Below are positions 1-6,650 of a stretch of DNA of 20,583 bases, in pieces. The DNA is from an uncultured Propionibacteriaceae bacterium (lineage in GTDB: Bacteria; Actinomycetota; Actinomycetes; Propionibacteriales; Propionibacteriaceae), in the NCBI GenBank assembly GCA_937988865.1, contig CALKHV010000066.1, positions 1 through 20,583 on the forward strand, given 5' to 3'. The notes under the pieces were generated by a model, which worked only from the letters and a program-made list of their open reading frames with translations, was not told where the DNA came from and searched no databases. Position numbers and translations under genes: made by a program. How positions within the stretch are numbered: position 1 is the first letter of the stretch; each line of letters opens with the position of its first letter.

Positions 1-76
1 GGCGGGATAGCTCAGACGGTAGAGCAAGCGGCTCATAATCGCTGTGTCACGGGTTCAAGTCCCGTTCCCGCTACCA
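1..76 (+). tRNA. tRNA-Met (CAT), elongator
   Basis: The sequence folds into a full cloverleaf: acceptor arms GGCGGGA/TCCCGCT (first pair G-U), D stem GCTC/GAGC, anticodon stem AGCGG/TCGCT with loop CTCATAA (anticodon CAT), and T stem ACGGG/CCCGT with loop TTCAAGT. The discriminator is A73 and the CCA end is encoded at 74-76. The first acceptor pair is closed and the anticodon stem lacks the three G-C pairs of initiator tRNA, so this is elongator Met. An Ile2 tRNA, which also carries a CAT anticodon read after lysidine modification, is not excluded. The promoter lies outside the window. The same tRNA precedes rpmG in Mycobacterium. Confidence 0.93.
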
Positions 77-84
77 CGGCACCA

Positions 85-100
85 CCTGTCGACCGACAGG
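85..100 (+). other. Small hairpin between tRNA-Met and rpmG
   Basis: CCTGTC (85-90) and GACAGG (95-100) form a perfect 6-bp stem with a 4-base loop, nine bases after the tRNA CCA end. There is no T tract, so it is more likely a tRNA 3'-processing or spacer structure than a terminator. The ribosome binding site AGGAG of rpmG follows it. Confidence 0.4.
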
Positions 101-125
101 GCGCAACCAGCACAGGAGTAACGAG

Positions 126-296
126 ATGGCCAAGAAGACGGCGGACGTTCGCCCGAAGATCACGCTTGCCTGCACCGAGTGCAAGGAGCGCAACTACATC
201 ACCAAGAAGAACCGTCGCAACGACCCCGATCGCCTCGAGCTGAAGAAGTTCTGCCCGAAGTGCCACAGCCACACCTCGCACCGCGAGACCCGCTGA
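126..296 (+). CDS. rpmG: 50S ribosomal protein L33
   Basis: The 56-residue product is the usual length for bacterial L33, a small protein of the large subunit near the E site. It starts MAKKTADVRPKITL and carries two CxxC pairs (CTEC near residue 17 and CPKC near residue 44). It is therefore the zinc-binding (C+) form rather than the zinc-free paralogue that some actinobacteria express in zinc starvation. The start ATG is preceded by AGGAG (about 113-117) at normal spacing. The gene lies 49 bases after tRNA-Met with no terminator between them, so co-transcription is likely. A GC-rich terminator follows. Its position ahead of hadA/hadB is the conserved actinobacterial arrangement. Confidence 0.96.
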   Translation: MAKKTADVRPKITLACTECKERNYITKKNRRNDPDRLELKKFCPKCHSHTSHRETR

Positions 297-309
297 CCCA
301 CGACGACGA

Positions 310-343
310 GCCGCCCGCCCGGATCACCGGTGCGGGCGGCTTT
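310..343 (+). terminator. Intrinsic-type terminator after rpmG
   Basis: GCCGCCCGC (310-318) and GCGGGCGGC (332-340) form a perfect 9-bp stem, extended inside by CCGG/CCGG with one bulged T. It is followed by TTT, a short T run typical of high-G+C terminators. It separates the tRNA-Met/rpmG transcript from the dehydratase operon. Confidence 0.75.
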
Positions 344-356
344 CGTCATGTCCCCC

Positions 357-362
357 TACCCT
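357..362 (+). promoter_or_regulatory. Candidate -10 element for a leaderless hadA-like transcript
   Basis: TACCCT fits the actinobacterial TANNNT -10 pattern. Its end lies 7 bases before the ATG at 370, so transcription would start at or next to the first base of the start codon. No convincing -35 is visible, because the rpmG terminator stem occupies that position. This is inferred from spacing alone. Confidence 0.45.
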
Positions 363-369
363 TGTGATC

Positions 370-804
370 ATGACGATCAGTGAGACACACGTCGGACGCA
401 GCTACCCCCCCACGCCGCCGTACCGCATCTCGCGCGCGAAGATCGCGGAGTTCGCGTCCGCACTGGGCGACGCCAACCCGGCCTACTCCGGCGAGACCCC
501 CGTCGCGCCACCGACCTTCGCGGTCGTGATCAGCTCCCAGGCCTGGGGATCGCTCTTCGACGACCCCGAACTCGGCCTCGCCCTGCACCGGACCGTGCAC
601 GGCGACCAGCGTTTCACCTGGACGCGTCCCCTGCGCGAGGGGGACGACGTCACCGCCGTCCTCACGATCGAGAAGGTGCGCAATCGCGGGACGGCCGACA
701 TGGTGACCGTGCGCGTCGACCTCTCGACCCTCGCCGGTGAGCACGTCTGCTCGGCGACCTCGACACTCCTGCACTCCCACCCGACCGAGGGGGCCGTCGC
801 ATGA
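370..804 (+). CDS. MaoC-like dehydratase, HadA-type subunit
   Basis: The 144-residue protein resembles the N-terminal MaoC/hot-dog dehydratases (HadA of the mycobacterial FAS-II (R)-3-hydroxyacyl-ACP dehydratase). Visible family hallmarks are the segment ISRAKIAEFASALGDANPAY near residues 20-40, VAPPTF near 45-50 and a C-terminal hot-dog strand region. It is slightly shorter than HadA because the loop between ANPAY and VAPPTF is reduced. In the known HadAB heterodimer this subunit shapes the acyl channel and HadB brings the catalytic Asp/His. ATG 370 was chosen over GTG 364 because no ribosome binding site is seen and a -10 lies 7 bases upstream, suggesting a leaderless mRNA. The stop overlaps the next start as ATGA, indicating translational coupling. 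The true substrate is unknown in an organism without visible mycolate genes. Confidence 0.85.
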   Translation: MTISETHVGRSYPPTPPYRISRAKIAEFASALGDANPAYSGETPVAPPTFAVVISSQAWGSLFDDPELGLALHRTVHGDQRFTWTRPLREGDDVTAVLTIEKVRNRGTADMVTVRVDLSTLAGEHVCSATSTLLHSHPTEGAVA

Positions 805-1223
805 CCGCCACGCCTGCCATCGCCGCTGCCGTCGGCGACCAGTTGCCCGTCCTTGAGGTGGCCATCACCCGCGGGGGTGCCGTCCGCTACGCCGGTGCGT
901 CCACCGACTTCAACCCCATCCACTGGTCCGACACGGCCGCCCGGGCCATCGGCCTGGACGGGGTCATCGTGCACGGCATGTGGACGATGGGCACCGCGTT
1001 GCGCGTCGTCACCGACTGGGTCGGCGACCCCGGACGCGTCGTCGACTACTTCGTGCGCTTCTCGCGTCCGGTGAAGGTGCCCGACACCGCGGACGGCGTC
1101 GTCGTCCGGTTCTCGGGGAAGGTCACCCAGGTCGTCGAGGGCGTCGCGACTGTCGCACTCGAGGCCACCTGCGGGGACGACAAGGTTCTTGCGGCCGCCA
1201 AGGTCGAGGTGCGTGTTGACTGA
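801..1223 (+). CDS. MaoC-like dehydratase, HadB-type catalytic subunit
   Basis: This 140-residue protein has the complete hydratase-2/MaoC motif: YAGASTDFNPIH with Asp36, Asn38 and His41 as expected catalytic residues, followed by GLDGVIVHGMWTMG. The family hydrates or dehydrates (R)-3-hydroxyacyl thioesters. In Mycobacterium the orthologous pair works with FAS-II on acyl-ACP. Length is normal for HadB (about 140). The start overlaps the hadA-like stop by four bases (ATGA), and its own stop overlaps the murB start region, so the three genes probably form one operon. No hadC follows. I infer a role in fatty-acid or lipid metabolism, possibly for envelope lipids. The precise substrate cannot be read from the sequence. 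Confidence 0.9.
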   Translation: MTATPAIAAAVGDQLPVLEVAITRGGAVRYAGASTDFNPIHWSDTAARAIGLDGVIVHGMWTMGTALRVVTDWVGDPGRVVDYFVRFSRPVKVPDTADGVVVRFSGKVTQVVEGVATVALEATCGDDKVLAAAKVEVRVD

Positions 1224-2355
1224 CCCCCGCTCCGCTCCGGCCGTCTCGATCGACGTCGGGGCCCCCGAGGCTGCCGCGTGCGACGTCGAGCACGTCGAGA
1301 CATCCGTCAGCCCGCCCTCCGCCGTCGAGGCGTCAGACCGGTTGGCCGACCACACGACCTTCCACATCGGCGGGCCGGCCAGGCGCCTGGTCGTCGCCAC
1401 GACCGAGGCCCAGCTGGTCGACGCCGTACGCAACGCGGACGCCGCCGGTGAGCCGGTCCTCATCCTTTCGGGTGGGTCGAACGTCCTGGTCAGCGACGAC
1501 GGCTTCGACGGCCTGGTCGTCAAGGTCGCCACCCGCGGGGTCTCGGCCGATGTGTCCGACTGCGCGGGGGCCTACGTCACCGTCGAGGCGGGTGAGGTCT
1601 GGGACGACCTGGTCGCCCACGCCATCGGGCAGGGCTGGATGGGGATCGAGGCGCTGTCCGGGATCCCGGGTCTCGTGGGCTCGACGGCGATCCAGAACGT
1701 TGGTGCCTACGGCGCCGACGTGAGCCAGACGATCGCCCGCGTCCGCACCTGGGATCGTCAGGCCGGCGCCCATCGGACGTTCACGGCGTCCGAGTGCGGT
1801 TTCGGCTACCGGCAGTCGATCTTCAAGGCCCAGCCCGGACGCTATCTCGTGCTCCAGGTGGCCTTCCAGCTCGATCTTGGCTCGCTCTCGGCGCCCGTCC
1901 GCTACGCCGAACTGGCCAGGGAACTCGGCTGCGAGCTCGGTGACCGGGTGGACGCGGAGCGCGTGCGTGAGGCGGTCATCGCGATTCGCCGGGCCAAGGG
2001 CATGGTGGTCGACGAGGCCGACCACGACACGTGGAGTTCAGGGTCGTTCTTCATGAATCCGGTCCTGGACGCAGACTCCGCGTCTGCGCTGCCCGAGGGT
2101 GCGCCTCGCTTCCCCCAGCCCGACGGGACGGTCAAGACGTCGGCGGCCTGGCTGATCGACCACGCCGGATTCAGCCGGGGTCACGGCTCCGGACGCGCCA
2201 CCTTGTCCACCCGTCACACCCTGGCGCTCACGAACCGCGGGGGCGCCACGGCGTCCGAGGTGATGGCCCTGGCGCGCGAGGTGCGCGACGGTGTCCGGGA
2301 CCGCTTCGGCATCACGCTGGTCGCTGAGCCGGTCCTCGTGGGTCTGGCTCTGTAG
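1213..2355 (+). CDS. murB: UDP-N-acetylmuramate dehydrogenase
   Basis: MurB reduces UDP-GlcNAc-enolpyruvate to UDP-MurNAc with NADPH and FAD in the cytoplasm, the second committed step of peptidoglycan synthesis. Seen here are the FAD-binding region with FHIGGPARRLVV and LSGGSNVLVSDDGFDG, the central GIPGLVGSTAIQNVGAYG, and FGYRQSIFK. The expected catalytic residues are Arg in YRQSIFK (about 200), Ser in SGSFFMNPV (about 278) and Glu in LVAEPVLVG (about 372). The protein is about 380 residues, with some 45 poorly conserved N-terminal residues. GTG 1213 is preferred, with AAGG at 1200-1203. TTG 1216, with GAGG at 1206-1209, is equally possible. Either start overlaps the dehydratase stop at 1223. 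The upstream TTG at 1189 lies deep in that gene and was rejected. Confidence 0.95.
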   Translation: MLTDPRSAPAVSIDVGAPEAAACDVEHVETSVSPPSAVEASDRLADHTTFHIGGPARRLVVATTEAQLVDAVRNADAAGEPVLILSGGSNVLVSDDGFDGLVVKVATRGVSADVSDCAGAYVTVEAGEVWDDLVAHAIGQGWMGIEALSGIPGLVGSTAIQNVGAYGADVSQTIARVRTWDRQAGAHRTFTASECGFGYRQSIFKAQPGRYLVLQVAFQLDLGSLSAPVRYAELARELGCELGDRVDAERVREAVIAIRRAKGMVVDEADHDTWSSGSFFMNPVLDADSASALPEGAPRFPQPDGTVKTSAAWLIDHAGFSRGHGSGRATLSTRHTLALTNRGGATASEVMALAREVRDGVRDRFGITLVAEPVLVGLAL

Positions 2356-2371
2356 CGTCTCGCGGCGAACC

Positions 2372-2399
2372 CAGCGGGCCAGGGTGTGTAGGGCCGCTG
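2372..2399 (+). other. Hairpin between murB and the LCP gene
   Basis: CAGCGGGCC (2372-2380) pairs with GGCCGCTG (2392-2399) with one bulged G and a 10-base loop. No T tract follows, so it is at best a weak terminator. The 82-base gap holds no promoter that I can recognise with confidence, so the LCP gene may be read through from murB. Confidence 0.35.
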
Positions 2400-2437
2400 T
2401 GCTTCACTGGTGGGCGAACGATTGAAGGGGACCACCG

Positions 2438-3460
2438 ATGAGTGACCAGACGCAGCACACCACACCCGACCAGGGTCGACCCCAGCGGCGTGGGCCGAGA
2501 CGAGACCTCCTCGCGCTCGCCATCGCCCTGACACTGGTGCTGATTGCGGGAAGTGCGGGCGCCTGGTACCTCCACAGGGTCAACAGCGCATTGAACAACA
2601 TCGTCCGCGCCCCCGAGATGATGCCCTCGACCCACGTTGACGCCTCGGGCGACCCCGTCCCGGCGGCAACTCCCAAGGGGGTGGGGGCCGCTCCGGTCAC
2701 CTTCGTCCTGATGGGGTCGGATTCACGGGGCACCGATCAGGGACGCAGCGACGTGCTCATGGTCGCCTACCTGTCAGGCGACCGGAAGCACGCCTACCTG
2801 GTCTCCTTCCCGCGTGACATGTGGGTCACCATCCCCGGCCACGGGCAGAACAAGATCAACGCCGCGTACGCCTTCGGCGGCCCCTCGCTTGCCATCCAGA
2901 CCCTGGAGTCGATGCTGGGGGTCCGGATGGACCACGCCGCCGTCATCGACTTCAACGGCTTCATCAAACTCACCGACGTTCTCGACGGTGTCACCGTGCA
3001 GAACAAGTACGAGTCCAACGAGGGTGGTCACTACTTCCCGGTGGGGAAGGTCACGCTCAAGGGTGAGGACGCACTGGCCTACGTCCGTGTGCGGCACAGT
3101 CTCCCGAATGGTGACTTCGACCGGGCCGACCGCCAGCGCACCGTGCTGACGGCCATCCTCGACAAGATGCTCACGGCGGGGGTGGTGGCGAACCCGGGCA
3201 AGTTCACCTCACTGCTCGACCAGATCGCCAGCAGCTTGACCGTCGACGAAGACCTCACGAGCAAGCGGATTCTGTCGCTCGGCACCAGTGTGAGATTCAC
3301 CGACGGCTCGGCGATCCGTTCCCTTCAGGCACCCGTGCAGGGGACCGGCACATCGTCGGGGGGAGCGTCCATCGACATCGTCGACGTGACGGGGTTGAAG
3401 GAGATGGCCAAGGCCATGCAGACCGACGGCATGGAGGAGTACTACGCGTCCCACAAGTAG
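2438..3460 (+). CDS. LytR-CpsA-Psr (LCP) family cell-wall ligase
   Basis: The 340-residue product has a short charged cytoplasmic tail, one membrane helix (about 23-43) and an extracytoplasmic LCP domain. Family motifs are LMGSDSRG (92-98 with Asp95 and Arg98), GRSDVLMV with Asp105, SFPRDMWVTIPGHGQNKIN with Arg126 and Lys139, and YVRVRHSLPNGDFDRADRQR (215-234) with several pyrophosphate-binding arginines. LCP enzymes transfer polyprenyl-pyrophosphate-linked glycopolymers (teichoic acid, arabinogalactan or capsule) onto peptidoglycan MurNAc; which polymer is not evident here. It is a single-domain form, without the C-terminal LytR_C tail that many actinobacterial LCPs carry. Start ATG is preceded by AAGGGGA at 2424-2430. 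It lies 82 bases after murB, consistent with a peptidoglycan context. Confidence 0.93.
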   Translation: MSDQTQHTTPDQGRPQRRGPRRDLLALAIALTLVLIAGSAGAWYLHRVNSALNNIVRAPEMMPSTHVDASGDPVPAATPKGVGAAPVTFVLMGSDSRGTDQGRSDVLMVAYLSGDRKHAYLVSFPRDMWVTIPGHGQNKINAAYAFGGPSLAIQTLESMLGVRMDHAAVIDFNGFIKLTDVLDGVTVQNKYESNEGGHYFPVGKVTLKGEDALAYVRVRHSLPNGDFDRADRQRTVLTAILDKMLTAGVVANPGKFTSLLDQIASSLTVDEDLTSKRILSLGTSVRFTDGSAIRSLQAPVQGTGTSSGGASIDIVDVTGLKEMAKAMQTDGMEEYYASHK

Positions 3461-3479
3461 TGGGGGCGGCGCCGCTCGG

Positions 3480-3510
3480 TTCGACTCCCGCTGGTGAATC
3501 GGCGTACACT
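3480..3510 (+). promoter_or_regulatory. Promoter for tRNA-Trp/secE/nusG operon
   Basis: The -10 TACACT (3505-3510) matches TANNNT well. A poor -35, TTCGAC at 3480-3485 (19-base spacer) or TCGACT at 3481-3486 (18-base spacer), lies upstream. It is the only promoter-like sequence I see between the LCP gene and tRNA-Trp, leaving an approximately 75-base leader before the tRNA. Confidence 0.6.
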
Positions 3511-3591
3511 CTTCTTCTTGGTGGGAAGCACCGTCGCGGAGCGCGCCCTGAAGGCAACTGACAGGCGTGAGTGCGGCGGGGAGAACACCGA

Positions 3592-3664
<73 letters not shown>

Positions 3665-3668
3665 CGAG

Positions 3669-3685
3669 GCAGGATCACATCCTGC
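3669..3685 (+). other. Hairpin directly after tRNA-Trp
   Basis: GCAGGAT (3669-3675) and ATCCTGC (3679-3685) form a perfect 7-bp stem closed by CAC, starting five bases after the tRNA. There is no T tract, so it is unlikely to be a terminator. It may help 3' processing that frees the tRNA from the secE mRNA. Confidence 0.45.
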
Positions 3686-3764
3686 GACGCAGAATCATGC
3701 ACCAGGCGGGTCCCGGCGGGGGCACGCCGATCCGCAAGCCGAGAGGCGCAACCGAAGGAACACC

Positions 3765-4385
3765 GTGACCGACGATCAGACGCCCACACGACGGGACGAG
3801 GAGGATGCTCCGGCGTCCGATCCGATCGTCGGCGAGGGTGGCCAGGACGTCCCCGGCGACACCGTCGGCCCAGCCGGTGAGCTGCTGGAAGTCAGCGACA
3901 TCGAGGCGCCCGCTGAGTTCGACGTCGTCGATGACGAGGCCGAGGAATTGGCCGGACCGGACATCGTCGACGAGACCCCCGACGCCGCCGACCCGGGCGA
4001 TGTCGTGATCGATGACGAGACCCAACTGGCCGAGGCTGAGCAGGTGGCGGCCGCGGCAGTCTCGTCGCGTCCGGTCAAGCGCGATGCCCCGGCCCGACGG
4101 AACGCACCGGTGAAGCGCGTGCCCGTCGACAAGTCGGCCGAGGGGATCCGGACGCGTAGCCGCGCCGAAGCCACCCTGGTCGTCACGCATGCGCGGAAGC
4201 GCACCACGCCCGGTGAGTTCGTCGGGCAGTCCGTGGGCGAGCTCCGCAAGGTGATCTGGCCGACGGCCGACCAGCTCCGCCAGTACTTCATCGTCGTCCT
4301 GATCTTCGTGCTGTTCATCATGGCGTTCGTGGGGTTGCTCGACCTGCTGTTCGGCTGGGGGCTCCTCAAGCTCCTCGGCATGTGA
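3765..4385 (+). CDS. secE: Preprotein translocase subunit SecE, long acidic N-terminus
   Basis: SecE clamps the SecY channel in the cytoplasmic membrane. The conserved core is at the C-terminus: GEFVGQSVGELRKVIWPT (about 150-167) followed by one membrane helix (about 173-197). In front of it lie about 145 residues that are not part of the core. Residues 1-95 are very rich in Asp/Glu/Pro/Ala, and 101-146 are basic (RPVKRDAPARRNAPVKR). Total length is 206 residues, against roughly 60-130 for many bacterial SecE proteins. The start is GTG at 3765 with GAAGGAA at 3754-3760. The open frame extends upstream through tRNA-Trp, so earlier starts are rejected. nusG follows after 21 bases in the conserved secE-nusG pair. 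Confidence 0.94.
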   Translation: MTDDQTPTRRDEEDAPASDPIVGEGGQDVPGDTVGPAGELLEVSDIEAPAEFDVVDDEAEELAGPDIVDETPDAADPGDVVIDDETQLAEAEQVAAAAVSSRPVKRDAPARRNAPVKRVPVDKSAEGIRTRSRAEATLVVTHARKRTTPGEFVGQSVGELRKVIWPTADQLRQYFIVVLIFVLFIMAFVGLLDLLFGWGLLKLLGM

Positions 4386-4406
4386 TCCAGAGCATCGGAG
4401 AAGAAG

Positions 4407-5237
4407 ATGACCCAGAGCCCTGACAACGATTCCACCGTGATCGAGGACGACTTCGAAATCGACCTCGGTGCCGATGACGAGCCCACGCCCGGCGACGATG
4501 TCGAGATCAACCTCGACTTCGGTCCTGACGACGACGAGCCCACGGCGCCCGAGGTCGACCTGAACTTCGGTGAGGAGCCCGAGCCGGCCGCGTCCGAGGC
4601 CGACGATGAGGACGAGTCCGACCCGACACTCGAGGCGGCGCTCGAGGTGCTGCGCGAGGAGTTGCGCACCAACATCGGCGACTGGTACGTCGTGCACACC
4701 TACTCCGGCATGGAGAACCGCGTGAAGCAGAACCTGGACGCACGCGTCCAGACGCTGAACATGGAGGACTACATCTTCGAGTCGATCGTGCCGACCGAGG
4801 AGGTTGTCGAGATCCGCAACGGGGCGCGCAAGACCGTGACCCGTACCGTGTTGCCCGGCTACGTGCTGGTGCGCATGGACCTCACGGAGGAGTCGTGGGC
4901 GGCAGTCCGCCACACGCCCTCGGTGACGGGCTTCGTCGGCCACGCGAACCAGCCTGTCCCGCTGAGCCTCGACGAGGTCGAGAAGATGCTGACGCCCGCG
5001 ATCGTCGCGAAGGTGGCAGCTGCCACCACGGGATCGACGCCCCGGACGCGCAAGAAGGCCGAGGTGGTCGATTTCGCGATCGGCGACTCGGTCCAGGTGG
5101 TCGATGGGCCGTTCGCCGGCGTCCATGCCACCATCACCGAGATCAACGTGAACACCCAGCGCCTCAAGGCGCTGGTCGAGATCCTGGGTCGCGAGACCCC
5201 GGTCGACCTGACCTTCCCGCAGATCCAGAAGGTCTAG
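4407..5237 (+). CDS. nusG: Transcription termination/antitermination factor NusG
   Basis: The 276-residue protein holds the NusG N-terminal domain from about residue 92 (DWYVVHTYSGMENRVKQNL, then LPGYVLVRMDL and TPSVTGFVG) and a C-terminal KOW domain (FAIGDSVQVVDGPFAGVHAT, about 223-242). NusG binds RNA polymerase and links it to Rho or to ribosomal protein S10. The first ~90 residues are an acidic, probably disordered extension with three imperfect repeats built around EIDLGADDEPT, EINLDFGPDDDEPT and VDLNFGEEPEP. Acidic extensions of NusG occur in other actinobacteria, but the repeat pattern is striking. The ATG is preceded by GGAGAAG. It lies 21 bases after secE, and rplK follows after 80 bases containing two small hairpins. 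Confidence 0.97.
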   Translation: MTQSPDNDSTVIEDDFEIDLGADDEPTPGDDVEINLDFGPDDDEPTAPEVDLNFGEEPEPAASEADDEDESDPTLEAALEVLREELRTNIGDWYVVHTYSGMENRVKQNLDARVQTLNMEDYIFESIVPTEEVVEIRNGARKTVTRTVLPGYVLVRMDLTEESWAAVRHTPSVTGFVGHANQPVPLSLDEVEKMLTPAIVAKVAAATTGSTPRTRKKAEVVDFAIGDSVQVVDGPFAGVHATITEINVNTQRLKALVEILGRETPVDLTFPQIQKV

Positions 5238-5245
5238 TTCACGCC

Positions 5246-5281
5246 GGACGCCCCGTGCGTCCATGCAGCACCTGCCGGTGC
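5246..5281 (+). other. Two hairpins in the nusG-rplK spacer
   Basis: GGACGC (5246-5251)/GCGTCC (5257-5262) and GCACC (5268-5272)/GGTGC (5277-5281) each form perfect stems with loops of 5 and 4 bases. In enterobacteria, L1 represses the rplK-rplA mRNA by binding a leader structure just before rplK. I see no clear match to that L1 site, so a regulatory role here is only a possibility. Confidence 0.35.
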
Positions 5282-5317
5282 ACCCGCCCGGCAGCCAACG
5301 GAAAAGGACCCCAATCC

Positions 5318-5746
5318 ATGCCTCCCAAGAAGAAGGTAGCGGCGCTCGTCAAGGTTGCCTTGAACGCGGGTGCCGCCACTCCCGCCCCGCCGGTCGGTAC
5401 CGCCCTCGGTCCGCACGGCGTCAACATCATGGAATTCGTCAAGGCCTACAACGCGGCCACCGAATCCCAGCGCGGCAACGTCATCCCCGTCGAGATCACC
5501 ATCTACGAGGACCGTTCGTTCACGTTCATCACGAAGACCCCGCCCGCCGCGGAGCTGATCAAGAAGGCTGCCGGCATCAAGAGCGGTTCGGCCGTGCCCC
5601 ACAAGACCAAGGTCGCCCGGCTCACCAAGGAGCAGGTGCGCGAGATCGCCGAGGTCAAGCTTCCCGACCTCAACGCCAACGACATCGAGGCCGCGATGAA
5701 GATCGTCGCCGGCACCGCCCGTTCGATGGGCGTCGAGACAGACTGA
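5318..5746 (+). CDS. rplK: 50S ribosomal protein L11
   Basis: The 142-residue product begins MPPKKKVAALVKVALNAGAA and contains the conserved PAPPVGTALGPHGVNIMEF stretch (about 23-41) and the C-terminal rRNA-binding domain with KTKVARLTKEQVREIAE. L11 binds 23S rRNA helices 43/44 in the GTPase-associated centre and is needed for stringent-response sensing by RelA and for thiopeptide action. Length is normal. The start ATG is preceded by GAAAAGGA (5301-5308). Longer upstream open frame overlaps nusG in another frame and is not used. rplA follows after 115 bases of structured spacer. Confidence 0.97.
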   Translation: MPPKKKVAALVKVALNAGAATPAPPVGTALGPHGVNIMEFVKAYNAATESQRGNVIPVEITIYEDRSFTFITKTPPAAELIKKAAGIKSGSAVPHKTKVARLTKEQVREIAEVKLPDLNANDIEAAMKIVAGTARSMGVETD

Positions 5747-5795
5747 ACCTGCCCGTCCCAACGACGAGCAACCTCATCACAGACATCGACTGGCA

Positions 5796-5845
5796 GGGCC
5801 TGCGCGGCCCGCACCAGCACCTGGTGGATCAGCCCACGAGGCTGA
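5796..5845 (+). other. Three consecutive hairpins in the rplK-rplA spacer
   Basis: Three perfect stems lie end to end: GGGCC (5796-5800)/GGCCC (5806-5810), CACCAG (5812-5817)/CTGGTG (5821-5826), and TCAGCC (5829-5834)/GGCTGA (5840-5845). They stop three bases before the rplA ribosome binding site GGAAAGGA. No T tract is present, so this is not a terminator. It could control rplA translation or mRNA processing. Confidence 0.5.
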
Positions 5846-5861
5846 CGGAAAGGAACCAGAC

Positions 5862-6569
5862 ATGAAGCGCAGCAAGGCATGGAAGGCAGCGGCGGAGAAG
5901 TTCGACGCCGATCAGCTCCACTCGCCGGAGGAGGCGATCACCCTCATGAAGGGGGGTGTCTCGGCCAAGTTCGACGAGACCGTCGACGTCGCCGTGCGAC
6001 TCGGCGTCGATCCCCGCAAGGCGGACCAGATGGTCCGTGGCACCGTGAACCTCCCTCATGGCACTGGCAAGACGGCACGGGTCCTCGTCTTCGCCCAGGG
6101 CGACAAGGCGGAGGAAGCACGTGCGGCGGGCGCCGACGAGGTCGGCTCGGACGAGTTGATCGCCAAGGTGGCCGCCGGCTACCTCGACTTCGACTCCGTC
6201 GTGGCCACCCCTGACCTCATGGGCAAGGTTGGCCGCCTCGGCCGTATCCTCGGCCCGCGTGGCCTGATGCCCAACCCCAAGACGGGCACCGTGACCATGG
6301 ACGTCACGAAGGCCATCACCGACATCAAGGGTGGACGCATCGAGTTCCGCGTCGATCGTCACGCGAATCTCCACTTCCTGATCGGCAAGGCGTCGTTCGG
6401 TCCGGAGCAACTCGCCGACAACTACTTCTCCGCGATCGACGAGATCCTGCGCCTCAAGCCGAGCGCGTCCAAGGGTCGCTACCTGAAGAAGATCACCCTC
6501 AGCTCCACGATGGGCCCCGGCGTCCTCATTGATCCCACCAGGGTGAAGCACGCCGAGGCGACTGCCTGA
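5862..6569 (+). CDS. rplA: 50S ribosomal protein L1
   Basis: The 235-residue protein is full length for L1 and has the family signature GRLGRILGPRGLMPNPKTGT (about 125-144) and the C-terminal KKITLSSTMGPGVLID. L1 forms the mobile stalk that releases deacylated tRNA from the E site, and in several bacteria it also represses its own operon. The start ATG is preceded by GGAAAGGA (about 5848-5855). It ends the tRNA-Trp/secE/nusG/rplK/rplA run, and a long palindromic terminator follows at 6590. Confidence 0.97.
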   Translation: MKRSKAWKAAAEKFDADQLHSPEEAITLMKGGVSAKFDETVDVAVRLGVDPRKADQMVRGTVNLPHGTGKTARVLVFAQGDKAEEARAAGADEVGSDELIAKVAAGYLDFDSVVATPDLMGKVGRLGRILGPRGLMPNPKTGTVTMDVTKAITDIKGGRIEFRVDRHANLHFLIGKASFGPEQLADNYFSAIDEILRLKPSASKGRYLKKITLSSTMGPGVLIDPTRVKHAEATA

Positions 6570-6589
6570 CAGGCACGCCAAGCAGCATC

Positions 6590-6623
6590 CACAGGGTTCG
6601 TCGCACGTGCGACGAACCCTGTG
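6590..6623. terminator. 34-base perfect palindrome, bidirectional terminator
   Basis: CACAGGGTTCGTCGCAC (6590-6606) is followed at once by its exact reverse complement (6607-6623), giving a hairpin with about 15 paired bases and a minimal loop. It sits between the convergent ends of rplA (+) and the DUF4129 gene (-). Neither side has a T tract, so the stem itself must supply most of the termination signal. Confidence 0.8.
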
Positions 6624-6650
6624 TCAGTTCCGGGTCGAAAATCGGGACGC

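Noticed and set aside
1189..1212. TTG 1189 as the murB start
   Set aside because: It lies 35 bases inside the preceding gene without a ribosome binding site; GTG 1213 or TTG 1216 fit coupling better.
483..1532. A 349-codon minus-strand open frame across the dehydratases and murB
   Set aside because: Shadow of three convincing plus-strand genes with motifs; no recognised domain.
3675..5264. A 529-codon minus-strand open frame across secE and nusG
   Set aside because: It is antisense to two well-supported genes; the composition follows from the acidic codons of SecE and NusG read backwards, and no family resemblance is seen.
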